DNA from: a virus
Virus record (IMG/VR): IMGVR_UViG_3300032116_000284
Span: 1-53,017 of that record
Length of the DNA stretch: 53,017 nt
Strand: one strand, 5' to 3'
Shown here piece after piece: positions 25,549 to 33,834 of this stretch. Under the pieces are notes generated by a model. That model was not told the DNA's origin, did no database searches, and saw nothing but the letters and a program-made list of their open reading frames with translations. Position 1 is the stretch's first letter. Every line of letters starts with the position of its first letter. The position numbers were made by a program, and so were the translations under genes.

Positions 25549-25576
25549 TTGAATTCTGTTGTGTTGTTGCTACCCT
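25549..25576 (+). promoter_or_regulatory. Possible promoter for the dUTPase operon
   Basis: TTGAAT, 16 nt, TACCCT between the terminator and the dUTPase ribosome site. Spacing is one base shorter than in the other promoters of this class, so it is a weaker call. Confidence 0.35.
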
Positions 25577-25600
25577 GTGTCGACAGGAGTACAACACGAC

Positions 25601-26131
25601 ATGAACAACATGCAAATCAAGTTCAAGAAGACACATCCGAACGCCATTCTGCCCAAGCAGGGGAAACTGGGAGACGCAGGGTTCGATCTATTCTGCGTTG
25701 AGGATTTTCGGCTTCGGCCAGGAGAGAGACAGTTGGTTTCTACCGGACTTCAACTGGCAGACATGCCAGCGGGGATCTTCGGCAGTCACTTTTCATTCTT
25801 CCTCCAGATTGAAGGTAGGTCGGGGCTAGCGGCTAAGGGTGTCATACCACTGGGAGGCATCATCGACGCAACATATCGAGGAGAGATAAAGGTTATTCTC
25901 CAGAACTTGAACCAACAACGGCATGGCAGTATTTTTTCGGAAACAGTAGACCGGGATCTTTCAGAGAAAACCGTTTCGTTCAAAGCAGGGGACAGAATAG
26001 CTCAGCTGTTGATTCGAGTGATTGTAACCAGCGATGGCAGAGACCTTGCTGGTGACGTTGAGATGCTCGAAGCTGACGATGTGACAGAAACAGCGAGGGG
26101 AGATGCTGGATTCGGGAGCACGGGGCAATGA
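25601..26131 (+). CDS. dut: dUTPase (deoxyuridine triphosphatase)
   Basis: 176 residues with all five trimeric dUTPase motifs: DAGFDLF (1), GRSGLA (2), GGIIDATYRGEIKV (3), GDRIAQLLI (4) and RGDAGFGSTG (5). It converts dUTP to dUMP and pyrophosphate, keeping uracil out of phage DNA and feeding dTMP synthesis. A serine/phenylalanine-rich insert (GIFGSHFSFFLQIE) lies before motif 2, and an insert with HGSIFSETVDRD before motif 4. AGGAG lies 10 nt before the chosen ATG. Its stop overlaps the next start by 4 nt, so it opens a coupled operon with the next two genes. Confidence 0.93.
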   Translation: MNNMQIKFKKTHPNAILPKQGKLGDAGFDLFCVEDFRLRPGERQLVSTGLQLADMPAGIFGSHFSFFLQIEGRSGLAAKGVIPLGGIIDATYRGEIKVILQNLNQQRHGSIFSETVDRDLSEKTVSFKAGDRIAQLLIRVIVTSDGRDLAGDVEMLEADDVTETARGDAGFGSTGQ

Positions 26132-26625
26132 AACTCGCAGAGTTTCTCAAACTAAAAGCTGGCACTCTGGTGTTAGGGTTCGATACAATTGCGGAGGGGT
26201 CGGGCGTTGCAACTCTTTCTCTTACTGGCTGGGAGTCCTTTGACTCCTCGGAGGAATCAGAGCAGCCGTCATCTAGCCACAGAAGAGATGGTGTTGGAAC
26301 CATATGGTATCCGACACGAACCATCCCAGATGGCACAGTTGTCCGAAACACAGAAAACCTAGACTGGGACAAGACAAAAGCTGGATGGAGGAAACTTGGA
26401 ATACCTGACCCGTGGACCATGTGGCCAGGACAGCTTGTCACGTTTCCGGTTGGAGAAACTGTAGGGCTGATAACAGGAAGGGTTGTTGTTGCCTCTCCTG
26501 ACAAGACAGAAACTCCATATGTTGCGGCTAGACTCTATATTGAATTGCTAGCTTCGGATGGCGAACTTGGTTTCGTGATGCTTCAGACAGATGACATTCT
26601 GAAACGAAAGCTATTCTTGGTATGA
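26128..26625 (+). CDS. KPG-box-type beta-rich protein, unknown
   Basis: 165 residues, coupled on both sides by 4-nt overlaps (dUTPase upstream, exonuclease downstream). The N-terminus EFLKLKAGTLVLGFDT resembles the E-x-x-K-P-G-x-[LV]-V opening of the small proteins at 44.4-46.7 kb. A second such element appears as WMTWPGQLVTFPVGETVGLI, roughly (WTMWPGQLVTFPVG). An acidic, Ser-rich loop (SSEESEQPSSSHRRD) lies in the middle. It appears to be all beta. It may be a longer, two-module member of that family; this is inference from short motifs. No enzyme signature is seen. Confidence 0.65.
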   Translation: MKLAEFLKLKAGTLVLGFDTIAEGSGVATLSLTGWESFDSSEESEQPSSSHRRDGVGTIWYPTRTIPDGTVVRNTENLDWDKTKAGWRKLGIPDPWTMWPGQLVTFPVGETVGLITGRVVVASPDKTETPYVAARLYIELLASDGELGFVMLQTDDILKRKLFLV

Positions 26626-27635
26626 ACACGAACACAATCAAAAAACCTATTCTACTGATCGATGGACTGAACGTCTTCATCAGACATTTTGCGGTGAACG
26701 AATCTGTGACAGCTGGCGGCGACCTTGTTGGTGGCGTTCTAGGCTTCACGAAAGCACTTGGGCACTTGATAGAGCAGTTCAAGCCTGAAGTTGTCTATGT
26801 TGTATGGGAACAAGGTGGTCCGTCTCCTAGGAGGAAGTCCATCTACTCGGAATACAAGGCCAACAGGGCTACGAACAAGCAGCTAAAAGAGATGTATCGC
26901 CAAGATGGAAAGTTCATTGCGGCAAGCGACACACAAAACAAGCTGTTTCAGCTCCAGCTGTTGACGAAGATTCTAGGAGAACTACCTGTTTGCCAGCTGT
27001 TTCTGCAAGACACAGAGTGCGACGACATAATCGCTTATCTTGCGAAGAGGAAGTTCCAAGGCAGAACAGACACGACGAAGATTGTGGTGTCTTCCGACAA
27101 GGACTTTTATCAACTTCTCGAAGACCCAACAGTGAGGATATACGATCCAGGCAAGAAACTGCTTGTTGGAGCAGACGATGTTCTTGAGAGGTTTGGCGTG
27201 CATGTAAGAAACATCACGCTTGCAAGAGCGGTTGTTGGCGACCCTTCCGACAACCTAGATGGCATACCAGGGATAGGGTTCAAAACGCTTACAAGCCGTT
27301 ATCCGGGCATCCGTTCGGGAGAGACAGACTTGGATGCGTCCTGGTTGGAGGAAGCCTCCAGAAAGGCTATAAACGAAAGTGGTGGCAAGAAACTGCCGAA
27401 GTGCTATTCTGATGTTCTACAGCATCTAGATGTAGTGAACAGGAACTGGAGGCTTATGTTTCTTGACACAAGCTGTCTGGCGGCTTCACAGATAGCGAAG
27501 ATAGACTACAAGGTTGATAACTTCGAACCGAAGTACAACAAGATGAACTATCTGAAGATTTTTTCCTCTGCAGGAATCCCTGTGAGCTACGACATAGACA
27601 ACTGTTTCAACGCAACGAGGCTGCTACTTCGTTGA
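26622..27635 (+). CDS. 5'-3' exonuclease / flap endonuclease (T4 RNase H-like)
   Basis: 337 residues of the FEN superfamily. Acidic metal-binding positions are visible in LLIDGLNVFIRHF (residues about 11-23), DTECDDIIAYLAKR, VVSSDKDFYQLL and VVGDPSDNLDGIPGIGFKT, the last being the helix-hairpin-helix DNA contact typical of the family. It would remove RNA primers and 5' flaps during lagging-strand synthesis. T4 RNase H is about 305 residues. The start overlaps the preceding stop by 4 nt. The polymerase of this phage lacks a 5' nuclease domain, so this is the natural partner. Confidence 0.88.
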   Translation: MNTNTIKKPILLIDGLNVFIRHFAVNESVTAGGDLVGGVLGFTKALGHLIEQFKPEVVYVVWEQGGPSPRRKSIYSEYKANRATNKQLKEMYRQDGKFIAASDTQNKLFQLQLLTKILGELPVCQLFLQDTECDDIIAYLAKRKFQGRTDTTKIVVSSDKDFYQLLEDPTVRIYDPGKKLLVGADDVLERFGVHVRNITLARAVVGDPSDNLDGIPGIGFKTLTSRYPGIRSGETDLDASWLEEASRKAINESGGKKLPKCYSDVLQHLDVVNRNWRLMFLDTSCLAASQIAKIDYKVDNFEPKYNKMNYLKIFSSAGIPVSYDIDNCFNATRLLLR

Positions 27636-27794
27636 CCCGGCTGTTGGGGTAGGACAGTCGAGATGGTGGGATAGTTAGCCTCACCCTTGAAACGCTAAAC
27701 TAGTTTCGAACTGCTAAATGGTCGTGTAGAACACTGTTCCACACGGCAAACACACTTCCATCTTTCACACCAACACGTAACACACGAGTACAAA
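27636..27794 (+). promoter_or_regulatory. Leader region before the helicase gene
   Basis: 159 nt without a gene. It contains GAAAC(N)9GTTTC and, at about 27724-27744, an imperfect palindrome GTGTaGAAC-ACT-GTTCcACAC. A -35-like TTGAAA is present but no well-spaced -10 box. The palindrome could be an operator; I cannot assign a promoter. Confidence 0.3.
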
Positions 27795-29252
27795 ATGACA
27801 TCACAAGAACTATTGAGCAACAAGAAACCAGCAGAGCAAAAGGTAGGGTTTGCTGCACTTGGCAAATCGTTTCAAGAGAAAGTGCTTCAAGCACTTCTTA
27901 CGGACAGACTGTGGGCTGCACAGTTTGTCGAAGTTTTCAACGTTGACGAGTGTCTTGAGCCTGCGTACTTGAAGCTGATTGCCAACAAGTACATCGGCTA
28001 CCACACGTCATACAAAGAGTTTCCGACACTAGAACTGCTTATCACTGTCATCAAGGATGCGTTGAGTGCAGATAACGACCTTGTTTTGAGAGAACAGTGC
28101 CATGGGTTCTTGCAGAAGGTTATCCGGAACGAGAGTTTGAATGACCTTCCTTGGGTAAAAGAGAAGGCGTTCGAGTTCTGTCGCCAGCAGCTTATCAAGA
28201 ATGCGCTGCAAGAAAGCGTTGGCTTGATTGTTGCTGGCAAGCACGACAAGGTTGCAGAGGTTATGAAGGCTGCTCTGGCGGCTGGTATGGCTTCGTCTCC
28301 TGGCCATGACTACTTGAACGACATCGATGCAAGGTATTCTGAGACATACAGGCACGCCATCAAGACAGGCATTCCGGAGCTTGACGAGAAGAAAGTGATG
28401 GCTGGCGGCCTTGGCTCTGGAGAGATTGGCATTGTGTGTGCTCCCAGCGGCGTTGGCAAGAGCCATGTCCTTACACACATAGGGGCGCAAGCACTGTTGC
28501 AGCAGAAGAACGTGTTCCACTACACCATGGAGCTCAACGAGAGATATACCGGTATTCGATATGACAGCCACTTGACCGGCATCAACGCTTCGGACTGTTC
28601 GGAAGCGAAAGAGCAGATCAAGGGCTACTTCGAAGCGAACAAGGAACATCTAGGAAGACTCATCATCAAGGAATACCCAGCTAGGTCGATCAGCTGTTCA
28701 AACATCAAGGCACACGTTGAGAAGATGACCTACAAGGGCATCAAGCCTGACATGATCATCATTGACTATGCTGGTATCATTCGGTCAACCGACAGGTACG
28801 ACCTTCCGAGACTTGAAATGCAGAGTGTGATTCAAGAAGTTCGAAGGATGGCAAAAGAGCTGGACCTTCCAGTGTGGACCGCCCTTCAGTCCAACAAGGA
28901 AGGTGCGAAGAGCGACATCGTCGACCTTACAAACCTAGCGGAAAGCTACGGACAAGCTGCAGAAGCGGACTTCGTGATTGGTCTTCAGAGAATGAGCACA
29001 CAGAAGTCAACAGGACTTGGAACCTTGTTCGTTGCCAAGAACCGGTTTGGCATCGATGGGTTGCAGTTCAAGATTCACTTGAACACAGCGCAGAGCAACA
29101 TCAGAGTTCTTACCGCCGATGAAGTTGAGGGCATTCAAGCAGAGATGACATCGGAAGAAGAAAGACTGAACGAGAGCGTCGTTGACAAATTCAAGGCAGC
29201 TCTCAAGCAGACGAAGCAAGCATACAATGTTCAACGAACATACAGCAAGTAA
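27795..29252 (+). CDS. 41: Replicative DNA helicase, DnaB/T4 gp41-like
   Basis: 485 residues. The N-terminal ~180 residues are helical, as in the primase-interacting domain of DnaB/gp41. The RecA-like motor follows: IVCAPSGVGKSHV as Walker A (about residues 214-226), MELNERYTGIRYDSHLTG as motif 1a region, KPDMIIIDYAGIIR as Walker B, WTALQSNKEG and ADFVIGLQR later. It unwinds DNA ahead of the fork as a hexamer and partners the PrimPol at 40449. Length fits gp41 (475). A weak ribosome site precedes it. Confidence 0.88.
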   Translation: MTSQELLSNKKPAEQKVGFAALGKSFQEKVLQALLTDRLWAAQFVEVFNVDECLEPAYLKLIANKYIGYHTSYKEFPTLELLITVIKDALSADNDLVLREQCHGFLQKVIRNESLNDLPWVKEKAFEFCRQQLIKNALQESVGLIVAGKHDKVAEVMKAALAAGMASSPGHDYLNDIDARYSETYRHAIKTGIPELDEKKVMAGGLGSGEIGIVCAPSGVGKSHVLTHIGAQALLQQKNVFHYTMELNERYTGIRYDSHLTGINASDCSEAKEQIKGYFEANKEHLGRLIIKEYPARSISCSNIKAHVEKMTYKGIKPDMIIIDYAGIIRSTDRYDLPRLEMQSVIQEVRRMAKELDLPVWTALQSNKEGAKSDIVDLTNLAESYGQAAEADFVIGLQRMSTQKSTGLGTLFVAKNRFGIDGLQFKIHLNTAQSNIRVLTADEVEGIQAEMTSEEERLNESVVDKFKAALKQTKQAYNVQRTYSK

Positions 29253-29270
29253 ATCACAGGAGAAACAGGA

Positions 29271-32138
29271 ATGTCACTAGTAGACAACAAAGGGTACATC
29301 ATCGATCCATACAGAAACTTCATTCACACGAGTCGATACGCTCGCTGGCTGGATGACAAGGGCCGTAGGGAGACGTGGGCTGAGACGGTAGCCCGTTATG
29401 TTGGGTTCATGCGCAAGCACATGACCACAAACTACGGCTACGCCAAGGATGACCCCAACTTCGACTTGGTTGAGAAGGCCATTCTTGAGCATGAAATCAT
29501 GCCCTCAATGAGAGCGTTGATGGCTGCTGGCCCTGCTATGGAAGCAGATAACATCTGCGCCTATAACTGTCTCGGGAGAGAAACTGAGTTCATTACTCAA
29601 GAAGGAGTGCGCCGATTCTCGGATTTCAAGAGCGGAGACAAGGTTACTGTCCTCACTCACACGGGAGCATGGAAGCCTGCGACCGTGCGCAGTTATGGCG
29701 AACAACGGCTGTACAACATCACAATTTCCCGTGGGCGCTCTGCACATACGGTCAGAGCCACAAAGAATCATCAGTGGATTTTGGCCGATGGGTCACGAAC
29801 AACAAACCTTCAGCCGAAGGACCAGTTGGCCAGACCACCACGAATTGTGGCCGATTGGGATTACTACAACAGTTCGCCAACGGAACGTATCTATTGGGCG
29901 CTGGGGTTCGTGTATGGCGACGGTACTTTGACCAAAAACAAGAGTGGCGAGTACACACACTCGATGGTACGCCTATGTGGTGAAAACAAAATGAGGTTCC
30001 TGGATAGATTCCAAGAGCTCGGCTATTCTGTGAGTTCACCTGCCTCGTGGGGTGGGGATGCGGTTGCCTATACTGGCCACTACCTAAAGGCGCTGCCAAC
30101 AATTGAAGAGGACGGTTTCGAAAAGGTTGTCGCCTTTGTGCGTGGATACCTCGATGCAGATGGCAACAAGAACCTAAACGGGGAATGGCCAAGCCCATTC
30201 AGCGGGATTCAAGCATCCAAGGAAACATCAATAGAGTTCATTCGCAAGATGTTCCCTGCCGTTGGAGCTTACATCACTCAGGAAACGGACCTTACTGGGG
30301 AAGAAACCAACTACGGCATTCGCCCGAAAACATCCACGTTTGGACTCGTTCTAGGTTTTGGCGACTCCAAGAACTCTACATATAGCGTGCAGAATATTCA
30401 AGAATCCACAGTCGAGACTGTGTGGTGTCTTGAAGTAGAAGACGACCACTCATTTGTTCTTCCAAATGGCATTGTTACAGGAAACTGCTCGTTTATCGCT
30501 GTTGACTCGCTCCGTGCCTTCGACGAAGCCATGTACATTCTGATGAATGGAACAGGGGTAGGGTTCTCGGTTGAGCAAGAGCACGTCAAGGAACTGCCTG
30601 TTATCGCTGACGAGTTCGAACAGACAGAAACCACGATTGTTGTTGAGGACAGCAAGATGGGCTGGGCCAAGGCATACAAGGAACTCATATCCTTGCTTGT
30701 GAACGGTCAGATTCCGAACTGGGACACCAGGAAGGTCAGACCAGCTGGAGCAAGACTGAAGACGTTCGGTGGCAGAGCTTCTGGCCCTGAACCACTGAAG
30801 GAACTGTTCAGATTCACCACGCAAGTGTTCAAGAACGCCAAAGGAAGACGACTGAAGTCTATTGAAGCGCATGACATCATGTGCAAAATTGGTGAAGTCG
30901 TTGTTGTTGGTGGTGTGCGCCGAAGCGCCCTTATCTCGTTGTCTAACCTTGATGACTTCGAGATGGCGAAGGCGAAGAGTGGGCAGTGGTGGGAATCACA
31001 GCCACAGCGTGCTCTTGCGAACAACTCTGCTGTGTATGACTCGAAACCAAATACAGCACAGTTCCTTCGTGAGTGGAGAAACCTTTATGAGTCCAAGTCA
31101 GGAGAGCGAGGAATCTACAACGCTGAAAGCGTAAGGAAGCACATTCAGAAGGCAGGCAGGAGAGATGCGTCGAAGGTTCGTGGCACCAATCCTTGTGCAG
31201 AGATTCTGCTGCGTTCACTTCAGTTCTGCAACTTGACAGAGATTGTGATTCGTGCTGAAGACACAGAGGAAGACTTGTTGAGAAAGGTTGAGCTTGCCAC
31301 CATTCTTGGCACATGGCAGTCAACCCTTACCAACTTCAAGTACATCCGTAAGGCATGGAAGAACAACTGCGAAGAAGAGAGACTGTTGGGAGTGAGCTTG
31401 ACCGGAATATTCGGCAACAAACTTACTTCAACGAACGGGCCAGAGCTGGCAGCGCTGCTCAACAGGATGAGAGAGAGAGCCATCGAAGTCAACCAGAAGG
31501 AAGCCGAAGACCTTGGAATCCAAGCGTCGACAGCCATCACCTGCGTCAAGCCATCAGGCACGGTGTCACAGCTTGTTGGTGTGTCTAGCGGCATTCACCC
31601 ATGGCATTCGGAATACTACCTTCGTTCTGTGAGAGCGGACAACAAAGACCCATTGACAACATTCTTGAAGGCTTCAGATGTGCCAAGCGAACCAGAAGCC
31701 TTGAAGCCGGAATCGACAACAGTATTCTCGTTCCCTATCAAGGCGCCAGAGGGCGCTATCGTCAACTCTCATCTCACAGCCGTTCAACACCTTGAGCTAT
31801 GGAAGACATACAGAGAGTGTTGGACAGAACACAACCCGTCGGTAACGATATCTGTTCGTGAAGATGAGTGGATGGATGTTGGTGCGTGGGTATACAAGAA
31901 CTTCGACCACATTGGTGGAGTATCCTTCCTTCCAGCAACCGACCACATCTATCGTCAAGCTCCGTATCAAGAGATAACCAAGGAACAGTACGAGGAAGCA
32001 GTGTCGAAGATGCCTGCCGAAATCTCTTGGAACGACCTGAGCATGTTCGAAACGGAAGACAGCACCTCTGGCACACAAGAACTGGCTTGCAGCGCAGGTG
32101 TGTGCGAAATCGTTGACATCACTTCAACAGCGAAGTGA
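29271..32138 (+). CDS. nrdJ: Class II (B12-dependent) ribonucleotide reductase with an intein
   Basis: 955 codons; removing a 306-residue intein leaves about 649 residues. Extein features are RALMAAGPAM, CSFIAVDSL (first redox Cys, also the +1 residue of the intein), MNGTGVGFSVE, GGVRRSALISLSN, GTNPCAEILLRSLQFCNLTE (active-site NPCAE) and a C-terminal Cys pair in ACSAGVCEIV. These fit adenosylcobalamin-dependent RNR of the monomeric (RTPR) kind: there is no separate radical-generating subunit in the window, and no class I tyrosyl protein. It reduces ribonucleotides to deoxyribonucleotides. CAGGAGAAACAGGA gives a strong ribosome site. It follows the helicase by 18 nt. Confidence 0.88.
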   Translation: MSLVDNKGYIIDPYRNFIHTSRYARWLDDKGRRETWAETVARYVGFMRKHMTTNYGYAKDDPNFDLVEKAILEHEIMPSMRALMAAGPAMEADNICAYNCLGRETEFITQEGVRRFSDFKSGDKVTVLTHTGAWKPATVRSYGEQRLYNITISRGRSAHTVRATKNHQWILADGSRTTNLQPKDQLARPPRIVADWDYYNSSPTERIYWALGFVYGDGTLTKNKSGEYTHSMVRLCGENKMRFLDRFQELGYSVSSPASWGGDAVAYTGHYLKALPTIEEDGFEKVVAFVRGYLDADGNKNLNGEWPSPFSGIQASKETSIEFIRKMFPAVGAYITQETDLTGEETNYGIRPKTSTFGLVLGFGDSKNSTYSVQNIQESTVETVWCLEVEDDHSFVLPNGIVTGNCSFIAVDSLRAFDEAMYILMNGTGVGFSVEQEHVKELPVIADEFEQTETTIVVEDSKMGWAKAYKELISLLVNGQIPNWDTRKVRPAGARLKTFGGRASGPEPLKELFRFTTQVFKNAKGRRLKSIEAHDIMCKIGEVVVVGGVRRSALISLSNLDDFEMAKAKSGQWWESQPQRALANNSAVYDSKPNTAQFLREWRNLYESKSGERGIYNAESVRKHIQKAGRRDASKVRGTNPCAEILLRSLQFCNLTEIVIRAEDTEEDLLRKVELATILGTWQSTLTNFKYIRKAWKNNCEEERLLGVSLTGIFGNKLTSTNGPELAALLNRMRERAIEVNQKEAEDLGIQASTAITCVKPSGTVSQLVGVSSGIHPWHSEYYLRSVRADNKDPLTTFLKASDVPSEPEALKPESTTVFSFPIKAPEGAIVNSHLTAVQHLELWKTYRECWTEHNPSVTISVREDEWMDVGAWVYKNFDHIGGVSFLPATDHIYRQAPYQEITKEQYEEAVSKMPAEISWNDLSMFETEDSTSGTQELACSAGVCEIVDITSTAK
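29568..30485 (+). mobile_element. Intein with LAGLIDADG homing endonuclease inside nrdJ
   Basis: In-frame insertion of 306 residues (100-405). It begins CLGRETEFITQEGVRRFSD (splicing block A), has TKNHQWILADG as the block B His region, YWALGFVYGDGT and VVAFVRGYLDADGNK as the two LAGLIDADG elements, and ends VWCLEVEDDHSFVLPNG then IVTGN directly before Cys. The terminal Asn and +1 Cys are the residues needed for protein splicing. The endonuclease would spread the intein to intein-free nrdJ alleles. Insertion at a catalytic Cys is typical of RNR inteins. Confidence 0.92.
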
Positions 32139-32157
32139 GCCGATATCCCGATATGTG

Positions 32158-32186
32158 TTGAGTGTTGATTATCGTTGACGTAGCAT
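32158..32186 (+). promoter_or_regulatory. Promoter for the BCS1-like AAA gene
   Basis: TTGAGT, 17-nt spacer, TAGCAT. The spacer does not end in TGG, unlike others of the class. The ATG lies 50 nt further on. Confidence 0.5.
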
Positions 32187-32235
32187 AAGCGTAAGCCGAA
32201 CTCTACCAACGAACACACATTCAGCACATATTCAT

Positions 32236-33534
32236 ATGAGCAACGATTCAACTCCTCAAGCTCCGTCTAAGACGAGAAGCCTGATTGTCAACTTGTTCTT
32301 CTACCTTATAGGGGCCGTGGCTCACTATGTCATGAGTCATAAGCTAGGCAAGACGAAGCATAGGCAAAAGATAAAGCATGCCACAGAGCTTCTTGACACT
32401 GTGCCTACGGGCAACGACACATTCTTCACAAGCTTGAAGAAGTCGGGGCAGTTGTTCGAGAAACTCGCATACGCAGAGCATGACGTTTATCCTTCAACAA
32501 AGGAAGCCAAAGAAGCCATCCTGGCAAAAGACCCGAATCTCGTTGTGCATAAAGACAGGACTTTCATTCAGTTGCTGATAGAGCTTGTCACTGACAACGG
32601 CCTGTTCGAACACACTGAGGTTGTTGCGAAGATAGGCAAGAACAACGAAGCTAACATGGTTGTGACTCAGTACACGTTCACTGGGGGACGAGTGCTGTAT
32701 ATCTTCAGGTATTTCTACACGTACGGGGATTTTCTGGAGCCTGAGTACATTTCCAACTTCGACTGCTACAGCCTGTTCGGCGACCTGTTCAAGAAGAGCA
32801 GCCAAGCTGTTATCGTCTCGTATGATGAAGAAAGCCACAAGACGGTCATCGAACCGTTGAGGCACGAGATGTTTTCTGCTGGAGAGCCTGTGACATTTTG
32901 TGGAGCATGCAACACCGACAAGCTTGACAAGCTGGTGAAAGAGTTTCAACAGTATGAAGACCTAGGAGAGCAGCGAACGTATCTGTTGGTTGGAGCTCCA
33001 GGCACAGGGAAGACAACCACCTGCCTCCAGTTGGCGAAACAGATATCTCCCAATGCCATCATCAAGCTTGACTTCTCACTGTTCAAAGCAGCCAACAACG
33101 ACTTTTTGCACTCGCTGTTGGAGTTCTCCGGTGCAAAAGTCGTCATCATCGATGATATTGACCGGACGCTTGGAGACGCCAGCCTCATGCAGAAACTCTT
33201 GTACTGCCTTGAGAGTGCGAAAGGTATCGATACGAAGCCTGTGTTGTTGGCCACTGCAAACAGTGTAGCAGCTATGCCCAAGGCTCTTCTTCGTCCTGGT
33301 AGGTTCGACAAGATTGTGGAGTTCTTGCCCCCAACAGTTGAAGAGAGAATCCAGTGGTTTCTTGAGTGTTCATTGACCGAACCACAGCTGAAAGAACTGG
33401 TCCTTCACACCGAAGGACTTGCGCAGGCACACTTGAAAGAGGTTTCAAAGCAGCTGAAGTGCGGAACACCAGTGGATGATGTCATTGAAGACTTGAAGCT
33501 AAGGAAGAAGTATGAGGAGCAAGCAGTCAAGTAG
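32236..33534 (+). CDS. BCS1-like AAA ATPase with N-terminal membrane segment
   Basis: 432 residues. The N-terminus carries one hydrophobic segment (SLIVNLFFYLIGAVAHYVM, about residues 15-33). A beta-rich middle precedes a classical AAA module: YLLVGAPGTGKTTT (Walker A, about 250-262), KVVIIDDIDRTLGD (Walker B), LLATANSVAAMPKALLRPGR (sensor 1 and the second region of homology, with an arginine finger at RPGR). The order TM, specific middle domain, then AAA is that of BCS1-type translocases. It would act at the inner membrane on folded proteins. It has a sigma70-like promoter but no obvious ribosome site. The 3' end overlaps the convergent 98-residue gene by 8 nt. Confidence 0.82.
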   Translation: MSNDSTPQAPSKTRSLIVNLFFYLIGAVAHYVMSHKLGKTKHRQKIKHATELLDTVPTGNDTFFTSLKKSGQLFEKLAYAEHDVYPSTKEAKEAILAKDPNLVVHKDRTFIQLLIELVTDNGLFEHTEVVAKIGKNNEANMVVTQYTFTGGRVLYIFRYFYTYGDFLEPEYISNFDCYSLFGDLFKKSSQAVIVSYDEESHKTVIEPLRHEMFSAGEPVTFCGACNTDKLDKLVKEFQQYEDLGEQRTYLLVGAPGTGKTTTCLQLAKQISPNAIIKLDFSLFKAANNDFLHSLLEFSGAKVVIIDDIDRTLGDASLMQKLLYCLESAKGIDTKPVLLATANSVAAMPKALLRPGRFDKIVEFLPPTVEERIQWFLECSLTEPQLKELVLHTEGLAQAHLKEVSKQLKCGTPVDDVIEDLKLRKKYEEQAVK

Positions 33535-33823
33535 CCTTCATGTCCCACGCATCGGATACCAACTGGAGCAGTTCTTCTTTTGTGAGTGGTAGGGATGAGC
33601 GTTGTGCATCTGCTGAGATGCGAGCAACCACACTGTTGAGCTTCTCTAGATCCACAGCCAAGTTGTATCCGGGGGTCATGTCGCTGCTGTAGGGGTTTTT
33701 GGACTTGTAGTGCTTCTTGAGTTCGGAAGCTTTCTTGACAAGTGCTGGGGACTGTATTGCCTGAGCGGCCAGAGCCTCTTGTATGAGTTTTCTTATGATG
33801 TATTTGAAGGCTGTGCGGGTCAT
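33527..33823 (-). CDS. 98-residue protein with N-terminal helix motif, unknown
   Basis: Begins MTRTAFKYIIRKLIQEALAAQ, an amphipathic helix similar to the N-termini of the 54- and 101-residue proteins. It is followed by a helical region and a C-terminal LTKEELLQLVSDAW. It starts 8 nt after the chaperonin stop; TAGTTAT spans that stop and ends 4 nt before the ATG, with no ribosome site. The pairing with the chaperonin gene could reflect a client or co-factor relation, but that is inference. Confidence 0.6.
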   Translation of the reverse strand: MTRTAFKYIIRKLIQEALAAQAIQSPALVKKASELKKHYKSKNPYSSDMTPGYNLAVDLEKLNSVVARISADAQRSSLPLTKEELLQLVSDAWDMKAT

Positions 33824-33827
33824 GCAA

Positions 33828-33834
33828 ATAACTA
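33828..33834 (-). promoter_or_regulatory. Candidate late promoter element TAGTTAT
   Basis: Exact TAGTTAT on the minus strand, 4 nt before the ATG of the 98-residue gene; the TAG is the chaperonin stop codon. Confidence 0.4.

Noticed and set aside
25559-25600. 14-codon N-terminal extension of dUTPase
   Set aside because: The extension (Cys-rich) precedes the ribosome site AGGAG; the ATG at 25601 is better placed.
28029-28649. 206-codon frame antisense to the helicase gene
   Set aside because: No domain, no start signals; the helicase motifs are in the other strand.
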